DNA of 64,000 nt from Lutibacter citreus (GTDB lineage: Bacteria > Bacteroidota > Bacteroidia > Flavobacteriales > Flavobacteriaceae), in assembly GCF_003260195.1 (NCBI RefSeq), contig NZ_QEIH01000004.1, positions 248,001-312,000 on the forward strand. The letters are read 5' to 3'. Both the position numbers and the translations under genes were made by a program. The notes under the pieces were generated by a model, which worked only from the letters and a program-made list of their open reading frames with translations, made no database searches and was not told where the DNA came from. Shown here piece after piece: positions 17,703 through 26,384 of the stretch (position 1 is its first letter; every line of letters starts with the position of its first letter).

Positions 17703-20177
17703 ATGACTCGACTGTCTAAATTATCAACAAGTATTTTTAGCTTATTAATTATTTCGTTAATTCTAACTGTTTCCTGCGAAAAAAAAGAAGCTGAACTTCA
17801 AACTGCAAATATTAATTTCAACAAAGATTGGCAATTTTCTAAAGGAGAAGTTACTGAAGCTATTCAACCAAATTTTGATGATTCTAAATGGGAAACTATT
17901 AAAGTTCCTCACGATTGGAGTATAAAAGGTCCTTTTTCAAAAGAGAATCCTTCTTTTTCAAGAGGAGGTTGGTTACCAACTGGAAAATGTACATATAGAA
18001 AAACATTTACGGTACCTGCAAATAAAAAAGAAAACAAAGTATTTGTTTATTTTGATGGTGCTTACAGAAATTCTGTAGTTTACATAAACGGGCAAAAAGT
18101 TGGTTACAGACCAATGGGTTATATTGGTTTTGAATACGATTTAACTGAATACATAAATTTTGATAAAGAAAATGTTTTAACTGTTACTTTAGACAATTCT
18201 GAACAACCAGGCTCTCGTTGGTATACTGGAACTGGAATTTATAGAGATGTTACGTTAAAAATTAGAAATAAAACTTACATACCAAACTGGAGCTTGTATG
18301 TTACAACTCCTAAAATTTCAAAAGAAAACGCAACAATAAACGCTGCTTTTGAAATTAAAAACGAATTTAAAGAAGCTACTAATATTACAGCTAAAACTAT
18401 TGTTTTACAAAATAATATTGAAGTTGCTTCAAAAGAAAACAAGATTACTGTTTCTCCAGAGAAAATTGAAAGTCAAAATGTTACTATTAATATAACTAAT
18501 CCAAAATTATGGGCACCAGAAACGCCAGAATTATATACGGTTAAAGTTCAATTATTTAATGATGGTGAATTAATTGGTGAAGAAACTACAAGAACAGGAA
18601 TTAGAGATCTTAAGTATAGTAATAAAACAGGTTTTTCTATAAACGGAGTTCAAACAAAACTAAAAGGTGTTTGCTTACATCACGCTGGTGGTCCAATTGG
18701 TGCTGCTATTTATAAAAGAACTATTCAACGTCAGTTAGAAATTTTACGTGAAATGGGTTGTAATGCGGTACGTACTTCTCACAATCCTTTTTCTACTGAA
18801 TTTTTAGAAACTTGTGATGAAATGGGATTCTTAGTAATGAACGAAGTTTTTGATGAATGGGAAATAGTAAAAAACCCTACTACCGTTCAAGAAGGAAAAA
18901 AGATACGTATTCCTGTAAAATATTATGCTGATAAGTTTAAAGAATGGGCAGATACAGATTTAACTGATTTTGTGTTACGAGATAGAAACCACCCATCAGT
19001 TGTAATGTGGAGTATTGGAAACGAAATTGATCAAATGAAAACAGATGAAGGAATTCCAATTGCAAATAGATTAATTGATATTATTCATAATTTAGATAAC
19101 CGTCCTGTTACAAATGGATTAATTGGTTATGGTTGGGATGCTTGGCCAAGTGAAGGTGCTGCACAAACTAGTGATATTAGAGGTTATAATTATATTAAAG
19201 AAAATGGTTTAGACCGTGAAGATGAAATTGCACCAGACGCAATGGGAGTAGTTACTGAATGTGCTTCTGCTCAATCTTATTATCCTCGTAGCACATATTT
19301 ATACGGAAAAGAAAAAGAAGCTTGGTGGAAAAAACTAGGTTATACAAGTCAAGAATCTTATGAATGGGTTGAACAGCGAGAATTAATTGGTTTTAGAGGT
19401 GTGCAAGCTTGGAAAGATATTAAGAATAGAGATGATATAATGGGACAATTTATTTGGACTGGTTGGGATTACTTAGGCGAAGTTATTCCTTATGGTTGGC
19501 CAGCACGTTCATCTTCATTTGCCCCTATTGATTTATGTGGTTTTCCTAAAGATGGTTATTATTTTTACCAATCTCAATGGACTAACAAACCAATGGTTCA
19601 TATTTTCCCTCATTGGAATTTAGATGGTATGGAAGGTAAAGAAGTTACCGTTTATGCTTATACAAATGGTGATGAAATTGAATTATTTCAAGATGGAAAA
19701 TCTTTAGGTAAACAAAAAAATAACTTAAACGATGTTGAGTACCAACAATGGAAAGTTACCTACAAACCTGGTAGTTTAAAAGCTGTTTCTTATAAGAATG
19801 GAAAAGAAATTGCAACTAAACAAGTAAATACAGCCGGTAAAGCTGCTAGAATTGAATTATTTGTTAGAAGAACAAACTTAAAAGCAGACGGAGAAGATTT
19901 ATCTTATATAGAATGTACAGTAATAGATAAAGATGGAAATGTAGTTCCTAAAGCTGATAATCTAATCAATTTTGAAGTGAAAGGTGAAGGAACTTTAATT
20001 GGTGTTGGAAATGGAGATAATATGAATTTAGATTCTTTTCAAGCTTCAAACAGGAAAGCCTTTAGTGGTAAATGTTTAGCTATAATTAAAACTACTGAAA
20101 TAGCAGGTTCTATTAAATTTACAGCTTCAGCAGAAGGATTAGAAACTTCAACAATTACGTTTAATACTTCAAAATAA
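17703..20177 (+). CDS. GH2 beta-galactosidase-type lipoprotein with DUF4982 region (second)
   Basis: 824 residues, lipobox Cys25 (TVSC). Same architecture as the first GH2: jelly roll (about 35-190, VPHDWSIKGPF and GTGIYRDV), Ig-like domain, TIM barrel with VRTSHNPF, acid/base Glu441 in MWSIGNEIDQ, likely nucleophile Glu519 in GVVTECAS, GQFIWTGWDYLGE, then C-terminal DUF4982 and GH2_C5-like domains (about 640-824). The nucleophile region differs strongly from the 4025 paralogue (TECAS against TENWA), so substrates probably differ. Only 2 bases separate it from the next gene, so it heads an operon with the Asp-box propeller. Confidence 0.9.
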   Translation: MTRLSKLSTSIFSLLIISLILTVSCEKKEAELQTANINFNKDWQFSKGEVTEAIQPNFDDSKWETIKVPHDWSIKGPFSKENPSFSRGGWLPTGKCTYRKTFTVPANKKENKVFVYFDGAYRNSVVYINGQKVGYRPMGYIGFEYDLTEYINFDKENVLTVTLDNSEQPGSRWYTGTGIYRDVTLKIRNKTYIPNWSLYVTTPKISKENATINAAFEIKNEFKEATNITAKTIVLQNNIEVASKENKITVSPEKIESQNVTINITNPKLWAPETPELYTVKVQLFNDGELIGEETTRTGIRDLKYSNKTGFSINGVQTKLKGVCLHHAGGPIGAAIYKRTIQRQLEILREMGCNAVRTSHNPFSTEFLETCDEMGFLVMNEVFDEWEIVKNPTTVQEGKKIRIPVKYYADKFKEWADTDLTDFVLRDRNHPSVVMWSIGNEIDQMKTDEGIPIANRLIDIIHNLDNRPVTNGLIGYGWDAWPSEGAAQTSDIRGYNYIKENGLDREDEIAPDAMGVVTECASAQSYYPRSTYLYGKEKEAWWKKLGYTSQESYEWVEQRELIGFRGVQAWKDIKNRDDIMGQFIWTGWDYLGEVIPYGWPARSSSFAPIDLCGFPKDGYYFYQSQWTNKPMVHIFPHWNLDGMEGKEVTVYAYTNGDEIELFQDGKSLGKQKNNLNDVEYQQWKVTYKPGSLKAVSYKNGKEIATKQVNTAGKAARIELFVRRTNLKADGEDLSYIECTVIDKDGNVVPKADNLINFEVKGEGTLIGVGNGDNMNLDSFQASNRKAFSGKCLAIIKTTEIAGSIKFTASAEGLETSTITFNTSK

Positions 20178-20179
20178 AA

Positions 20180-23100
20180 ATGAAATATTACATAGCATTA
20201 TTTTCAATATTCTTTGTTAGTTTATGTGTAAATGCCCAGTTAGATACTGAATACTTTAATAAACTACAAACAGAGCGAGTTTCTTCAACAGATAAGGTTG
20301 AATGGAGACAGGTTGGACCAGGAATGGCTGGTTATTGTGAAGAATTTTGGTGTCATCCAACCGATGTAAATGTGCTATTTATGTCTCCAGATATGTACAA
20401 TAGCTATGGAAGCTGGGATAATGGTAAATCTTGGCAAACCATAAAAAATTATGACGGAACCGGAAAGGATATGCGACGAATTCAATCTATTGTATTTTCA
20501 CATCAAGATGCGGATTTTGGTTATGCTATAGACGTAAGAGGTGATTTATACAACACAACTGATAGAGGAAGAAGTTGGACTTATGTAAAAGATTTAGGAG
20601 GTAAACATGCTGAACTAGCTGTTGATCCAACAAATGACAATAACTGGTATATTGGAGCTGGTGATTTTTGGAATGTAAAAGCAAATCATAGAAAAAAGAG
20701 TGATTTGCTAGGCTATGTTTATAAATATGCTGAATACGGACATATTTTGAAAAGTACAGATAAAGGAACGTCGTGGCAAAAGAAAAAAAACGGTTTACCT
20801 TCCACCCTAGATGTTGGAAGAATTATTGTTGACCCAAACAATTCAAACAACATAATTATTGCAACAAATTCAGGAGTATTTAAAAGTATTGACCAAGGTG
20901 AAAATTGGAGTTTAAGCGGAACAGGTTTACCAAATAACTTACCTCGTGATATGACTTCATTTTATGACAAAAACACTAACGAGTTTATTCTGTATTTAAT
21001 TGAACAAACCTTTTACGAAGCTAATGGAAATACAACAAATGCAAAAGGTGGAATTTATAAAAGTTTAGATGGTGGTGCAAATTGGACAAGTATTACTGGT
21101 AATTTCTCATTTGACTTAACAAAACTGACCAACTATACAACTCAACAAAAATATTGGAGAGCCATTGGTTTTTGGTTTGATAAAAGTTCAACAGAAATTA
21201 AAAACCTATACCCAAACTATCCTAAAAATACGTTACCTGTATTAAATAGATTGGTTGTAAATCCATTAAACAAAAATGAAATTTACATTTCACATAATGT
21301 AAAACATGATTATTCATTTTTACCTGGTGATGTTTGGAAAACAACAGACGGAGGACAAAATTGGATTACAACTACTAGAACAGGTAAATATTGGTCACAA
21401 AATAAAGATGCGTCCTATTGGGTTTCAAAAAATACTCCGAAAGGGCAGAATACTACATTCGCTCATTTACATCATGAAAAATCTGAAAATGAGGAAACAT
21501 TTGGAAATCGATTTTTAGAAATTAATATTAAAGGAGAAGTGTTTATTTGCTTAGATCAACAAACTATGCGATCTAACGATAACGGATCTACCTGGAACCA
21601 AGTTGATGATTTTGAAACAGAAAAAGACAGTAAACATTGGGTTGCTCGTGGCGATAGCAATTTACCTGGTAGGTTTATGTTATTAGAAACGGGTAAAGAT
21701 GGCAGATATCTTTTTTGCAGCGGTGAACACGGTTTATGGCAAACTGCTAATTTAGGTTCATATGAAGATAAAAATGCATATGCCGTAGAACAAATTGAAG
21801 GCCAGGTTAACAGTGGTGGAGCACATTCTATTTCTTCTGTTGCAGTGCATCCAAACGATCCAAACATCATTTACACATTACAATTTAGACAGTCTCACAG
21901 AGGGCAATTTAGAAAATCTATTGATGGAGGGAAAACTTGGAACAACCTTTCCTTTCCTTTAGTTTATGGCGGAAATTTATCTTCAGATAATATATTTCAA
22001 TACTCACTTACAATTGATCCTGAAAACCCTAATAATATATATTTCTGTGTAATTGCAAATCCAATTGCCGAAGTTTCGGGAAAATTATTACCTACAGATT
22101 TTAAAACACTTGGTGTTATGAAAAGTTCTGATGAAGGTAAAACCTGGTCTACCATGAATAACGGTTTACCAGATAATGCAAGTGTAAGAAGGTTAAAAAT
22201 AGATCCGGCAAACTCATCAACCTTATATGCAGCTTTAAATGAAAGTCCTAAAGGTGAAAAAGGAGGTTTATTTAAAACTACAGACAAAGCAAAAAACTGG
22301 TCTAAAGTTTCAATCCCTTCAGAAATAAAATCGGTTAATAATGTTTTTATAGACAGAAATACAAATTACATTTTTATTTCTTGTGGAAGATATGAAGGTA
22401 CTTTTAATGAAGGTGGCGTTTGGAGAAGTAAAGACAATGGTACTTCTTGGGAAAAAATATTTGACATGCCTTATGTTTGGCAAACTGAAACCTCACCTAT
22501 TAATGCAAACATAATTACGGTAAATGTTCCTCTTCAACATGAAAACAAAGGCGCAACAACCTACAATCCAGGAGCATACTTATCTTTAGACGGTGGAAAA
22601 ACTTGGATAAAAATAAATAAAAATTTAGGTCAGCCAGATACAATTACTGATTTAAAACCTGATCCAAAAAATGAAAATGTATTATGGTGCGCACTTAAGG
22701 GCAGTGGCTGGACTAGAGGTGTTTACGAAACTAACACACCAAAAAAAACAAAATTCACGTTAAATAGCACAGGGAATTCTTGTCCCAATACTAAAAATGG
22801 AATTATAACAATTAACTCTAATCTTATAGGAGATTACCAAGTTAATATTAAAAATAATTCTATTGATAGTACTAAAGATTTTTCAAGTTCTTACACTTTT
22901 AAAAATTTAGCTACAGGAACTTACTTTGTTAAAATCACATCAAACATAGATTCTTCTTTGGCTTGGGAATATTCAATTAATATTTCAGAACCTGAAAATT
23001 TAAATGTTAGTTCTAAAGTGAATTCCGCAAAAAAACAGGTATCTTTTAATTTAAAAGGAGCAAAAAGTTATAATATAAAACTAAATGAAACTACTTTTTC

Positions 23101-23458
23101 AACTTCCCAATCTACTATTAATTTGTCTCTGAAAGAAGGAAATAACACAATTGAAATACGAACTGATAAAGATTGCCAAGGTTATTTTAAAAAAGATGTT
23201 TTTATTTCCAATGAAATTAGCGCGTACCCAAATCCATTCAATTCAGATTTTACTATAAATATAGGCGAAACTTTATCTAAAAAGGTTTTGGTTAATCTAT
23301 ATTCTAGTATTGGAGCATTAACCTATTCAAAAGAGCACCAAGCTGTAAATGGAAAAATTAATTTAAACATCCCTAATATTTCTATAGGATTGTTCTATTT
23401 AACTGTAAATACGGGAACTAAAGTAAAAAACATTAAAATTCTTAAACAATCCTTATAG
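20180..23458 (+). CDS. T9SS-secreted Asp-box beta-propeller protein (sialidase/GH74-like fold)
   Basis: 1092 residues. Signal peptide (SLCVNAQ), then about a dozen Asp-box repeats S/T-x-D-x-G-x-T/S-W (TTDRGRSWT, STDKGTSWQ, SIDQGENWS, SLDGGANWT, TTDGGQNWI, SNDNGSTWN, SIDGGKTWN, SSDEGKTWS, SKDNGTSWE, SLDGGKTWI) over roughly residues 85-810, giving tandem propellers as in sortilin/GH74 proteins. Residues about 858-1010 are a module shared with the next two proteins (GNSCPNTKNG ... TDKDCQG), and 1014-1092 is a T9SS type A sorting domain (AYPNPF ... NIKILKQ). It is secreted or anchored at the surface. Whether it is an enzyme or a binding protein is unknown; no catalytic pair was assigned. Cotranscribed with GH2. 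Confidence 0.8.
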   Translation: MKYYIALFSIFFVSLCVNAQLDTEYFNKLQTERVSSTDKVEWRQVGPGMAGYCEEFWCHPTDVNVLFMSPDMYNSYGSWDNGKSWQTIKNYDGTGKDMRRIQSIVFSHQDADFGYAIDVRGDLYNTTDRGRSWTYVKDLGGKHAELAVDPTNDNNWYIGAGDFWNVKANHRKKSDLLGYVYKYAEYGHILKSTDKGTSWQKKKNGLPSTLDVGRIIVDPNNSNNIIIATNSGVFKSIDQGENWSLSGTGLPNNLPRDMTSFYDKNTNEFILYLIEQTFYEANGNTTNAKGGIYKSLDGGANWTSITGNFSFDLTKLTNYTTQQKYWRAIGFWFDKSSTEIKNLYPNYPKNTLPVLNRLVVNPLNKNEIYISHNVKHDYSFLPGDVWKTTDGGQNWITTTRTGKYWSQNKDASYWVSKNTPKGQNTTFAHLHHEKSENEETFGNRFLEINIKGEVFICLDQQTMRSNDNGSTWNQVDDFETEKDSKHWVARGDSNLPGRFMLLETGKDGRYLFCSGEHGLWQTANLGSYEDKNAYAVEQIEGQVNSGGAHSISSVAVHPNDPNIIYTLQFRQSHRGQFRKSIDGGKTWNNLSFPLVYGGNLSSDNIFQYSLTIDPENPNNIYFCVIANPIAEVSGKLLPTDFKTLGVMKSSDEGKTWSTMNNGLPDNASVRRLKIDPANSSTLYAALNESPKGEKGGLFKTTDKAKNWSKVSIPSEIKSVNNVFIDRNTNYIFISCGRYEGTFNEGGVWRSKDNGTSWEKIFDMPYVWQTETSPINANIITVNVPLQHENKGATTYNPGAYLSLDGGKTWIKINKNLGQPDTITDLKPDPKNENVLWCALKGSGWTRGVYETNTPKKTKFTLNSTGNSCPNTKNGIITINSNLIGDYQVNIKNNSIDSTKDFSSSYTFKNLATGTYFVKITSNIDSSLAWEYSINISEPENLNVSSKVNSAKKQVSFNLKGAKSYNIKLNETTFSTSQSTINLSLKEGNNTIEIRTDKDCQGYFKKDVFISNEISAYPNPFNSDFTINIGETLSKKVLVNLYSSIGALTYSKEHQAVNGKINLNIPNISIGLFYLTVNTGTKVKNIKILKQSL

Positions 23459-23641
23459 TATATAAGCCAATAGTTTCTGCTCTATAAAAATATAAATTGG
23501 AAATTGCGATTAATTATGGTAACCAATACTATTAATTTATTCAATAAATTTTTAAATTAATATGAAACGAGCATGCTAAAAAGTTTATTACCCAACAAAA
23601 TGACTAATAGCATGTAACTTTTAAAATAATAATATTAACAT

Positions 23642-26281
23642 ATGAAAAAACTATTACTCTCAACTTTCACATTACTAGCAAGTATCTTCTTCATTTCAGC
23701 TCAAGACATTGTTGATGTAAATTTAGATGTAAAACATTCTGTTGGCGGAGTGTCTGAATTAGATCGCTCAAAATACTTAATGCTTCATGCCGGAGTTGAT
23801 GATAATGAATGGCCAAATGAAGAATTTAAACGAGAATTTTTAGAAGATTACGACACTTATTTAGGTAGAAATAATGGTTCCCTACCTTGGAATTATTCAA
23901 TTTGCGAAGAAGATCCAAATAAACCTGGATGGCCAAGTGTTTCATATTTACAAACTGAAGGAGCTAAAGCCATTGCTAATTATAAATCCAATACTAGTGA
24001 ACACAAATATGAAAATAGAATAAGTAGCTATATGATGGGTGGTCAAGAAGGTATGTATCCGAATGGGAAACATGAAATTAATCCACGAAAAAACGGACTT
24101 GACAACTGGATTATGGAAAAAGATGGCTATAAACCAATTGCTGAATTTTACGCTAATTATTTTAAATATTCTTTTGGTTCTGGCGGTGTTAACGGACAAC
24201 CTTTTCCGGCCTATATAGAAGTTTTAAATGAACCTTTTGTAAAAGCTAATAGCATTGGAACAACTAGAGAAAACATTTCTCAAATGCATAAGATTGTTGC
24301 ACAAAGAATTAAAGCATTAAATCCACAAGCAAAAGTTGGTGGTTATAGTGCAGCACATCCTGCTTTTGAAGCTGCGGACTTTCAACATTGGGAAAAAAAC
24401 TGGAAAACATTTATAGATATTGCAGGAGAAGATATGGATTTCTTCTCGTTACACTTGTATGATAATGTTCAAAAAAATGATGAAGGACAATACAGAGCAG
24501 GTAGTAATGTAGAAGCTATTTTAGATATGGTTGAACATTATGAATATTTAAAATTAGGTGAGGTAAAACCATTTTGCCTTTCAGAATATGGTTGTTTAAA
24601 TACTGAAGGAGAATTATATACTAAAGAAAGAGACTGGCATAATTTGCGTTCATTTTCAACTATGATGATGCAATTTTTAGAAAGACCAGATATTATTGAT
24701 CAAGCGTTACCATTTATTATTTTAAAAGCCAATTGGTGGAGCCCTTCAGGATCACAAGATCCAAATGCTAAATATGCACATAGATTATTTCGTCAGAAAA
24801 AAGAATTAGCAGGAGAAACTGGTGATGAATGGGTATATACTGAAATTGTGAAATTTTATCAAATGTGGGCCAATGTAAAAGGTACAAGAGTTGATACGAA
24901 ATCTAGTAATTTAGATACTCAAATAGATACTTATGTAAATGGTAAAAAAGCATATGTTATTATAAATAATATGCATCACGAGGCTCGCACGGTAGATCTA
25001 AATTTAAAAGGGTTTGGAGATGCTCAACTTCAAAATATAGTAATGAAACATTTAAATGCTGAAAACAATGGAATTCCAGCTTTAGATGAAGAAACATTTA
25101 CTTCAAACATAAATAAAGTAAATATTGGTCGTGAAGCAACTATAATTCTTGAATACACATTCGATAAAGCTATTGACGTTTCAGAAACTTCAAACGAAAC
25201 AAAATATTTTGCTGACACTTATTATAAACCAATTAATGCAAATCAGAGTAATATTTTTAATATTAATTCTGTAAACCTTGCAGCAAATGGTGAAGCTGTT
25301 TTACGTTTAGGACTTGGTAGAGCTCACGAAAAATCATTAAAACCTACTTTAACAATTAATGGTACAACTGTTGACGTACCAACAAATTGGAGAGGAAACG
25401 ACCAAAAAGGACGTGACGAATTCTTTGGTGTTTTAGAAATTGAAGTTCCTTATAACATTCTAAAAACAGACAATAAAGTATCCATTTCCTTTAATGACAA
25501 TGGTGGTCATATAAGTAGTTTAACTATGCAAGTTTTTAATTTTAGTAAAGAAATTACTAGAAGTGAAGAAAAATTAAGTTTAAATAATTTTCAGATTAAA
25601 ACAATTGGTGAAACCTGTGTAAACAAAGACAATGGAATTGTTGAAATTACTGCAATTGACAACCTTAATTATACAGCAACAATAAAATCTCTAAATTTAA
25701 CTAAGAATTTTACTCAAAATACTTTATTTGATAATTTACCAATTGGAAATCATGAATTATGTATCACAATTCCAAGCAAACCCAATTTTAAACAATGCTT
25801 TACATTTAACATTATTGAAGCTGAAGCTTTAAAAGTTTCGTCTAAAATAAGTAAAGAAAATAAAACTGTTGTTTACAACTTAAAAGGAAGTGAAAACTAT
25901 TCTATTCTGTTAAATAATAAAACTTATAAAACAACAAATTCTACTATTGAATTACCTTTAGTAAATGGCTTAAACACTATAGAAATTAAAACAGATAAAG
26001 ATTGCCAAGGTATTTATAAAAAAGAATTATTTATTGGTAGTGAAGTTATTGCATATCCAAATCCATTTACAAATAACTTTACAATTAACCTTGGAGAGGA
26101 TACAAGCAAAACAGCCATAATTAAAGCATTTACAAGTGTAGGCAGTTTGGCTTTTGCAAATGAATATTCTATAAACAATGGCAAATTAAACCTCAACCTT
26201 TCAAACCTAAATACAGGAATTTATTTTCTTTCTGTTGAAACTGAACAATCTACAAAAAGAATAAAAATTATAAAACAATAA
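23642..26281 (+). CDS. GH86-like endo-beta-agarase/porphyranase with T9SS domain
   Basis: 879 residues. Signal peptide (FFISAQ), then a GH-A clan TIM barrel (about 25-430): VGGVSELDRSKYLMLHAGVD, FLEDYDTYLGRNNG, candidate acid/base Glu197 in YIEVLNEPF, DFFSLHLYDN, and candidate nucleophile Glu315 in FCLSEYGCLNTEG. These motifs recall GH86 beta-agarases and beta-porphyranases. Two beta domains follow (about 430-640), then the shared module (about 648-798, ETCVNKDNG ... TDKDCQG) and a T9SS sorting domain (801-879, AYPNPF). It is expected to cut the polymer at the cell surface, making oligosaccharides for SusCD. It is the main substrate clue of the plus-strand arm. Agar versus porphyran specificity is not resolved. 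Confidence 0.8.
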   Translation: MKKLLLSTFTLLASIFFISAQDIVDVNLDVKHSVGGVSELDRSKYLMLHAGVDDNEWPNEEFKREFLEDYDTYLGRNNGSLPWNYSICEEDPNKPGWPSVSYLQTEGAKAIANYKSNTSEHKYENRISSYMMGGQEGMYPNGKHEINPRKNGLDNWIMEKDGYKPIAEFYANYFKYSFGSGGVNGQPFPAYIEVLNEPFVKANSIGTTRENISQMHKIVAQRIKALNPQAKVGGYSAAHPAFEAADFQHWEKNWKTFIDIAGEDMDFFSLHLYDNVQKNDEGQYRAGSNVEAILDMVEHYEYLKLGEVKPFCLSEYGCLNTEGELYTKERDWHNLRSFSTMMMQFLERPDIIDQALPFIILKANWWSPSGSQDPNAKYAHRLFRQKKELAGETGDEWVYTEIVKFYQMWANVKGTRVDTKSSNLDTQIDTYVNGKKAYVIINNMHHEARTVDLNLKGFGDAQLQNIVMKHLNAENNGIPALDEETFTSNINKVNIGREATIILEYTFDKAIDVSETSNETKYFADTYYKPINANQSNIFNINSVNLAANGEAVLRLGLGRAHEKSLKPTLTINGTTVDVPTNWRGNDQKGRDEFFGVLEIEVPYNILKTDNKVSISFNDNGGHISSLTMQVFNFSKEITRSEEKLSLNNFQIKTIGETCVNKDNGIVEITAIDNLNYTATIKSLNLTKNFTQNTLFDNLPIGNHELCITIPSKPNFKQCFTFNIIEAEALKVSSKISKENKTVVYNLKGSENYSILLNNKTYKTTNSTIELPLVNGLNTIEIKTDKDCQGIYKKELFIGSEVIAYPNPFTNNFTINLGEDTSKTAIIKAFTSVGSLAFANEYSINNGKLNLNLSNLNTGIYFLSVETEQSTKRIKIIKQ

Positions 26282-26339
26282 GAACTTCAACAGTAATTAT
26301 TTAAAAAAATAAACAACTTAATTAAAATACATATCGACA

Positions 26340-26366
26340 ACTTAAAACAAGATCTAGGTTTTAAGT
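26340..26366 (+). other. Short hairpin in the leader of the beta-helix gene
   Basis: ACTTAAAAC (26340-26348) pairs with GTTTTAAGT (26358-26366) around a loop containing AGATCT; it ends 18 bases before the start codon and has no T-run. Role unknown. Confidence 0.35.
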
Positions 26367-26384
26367 AAAAAACAAATACTCAAA

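Noticed and set aside
21306..21518. Open frame on the plus strand inside the propeller gene
   Set aside because: Shadow of the long gene in another frame, no signal or motif, no ribosome-entry context.
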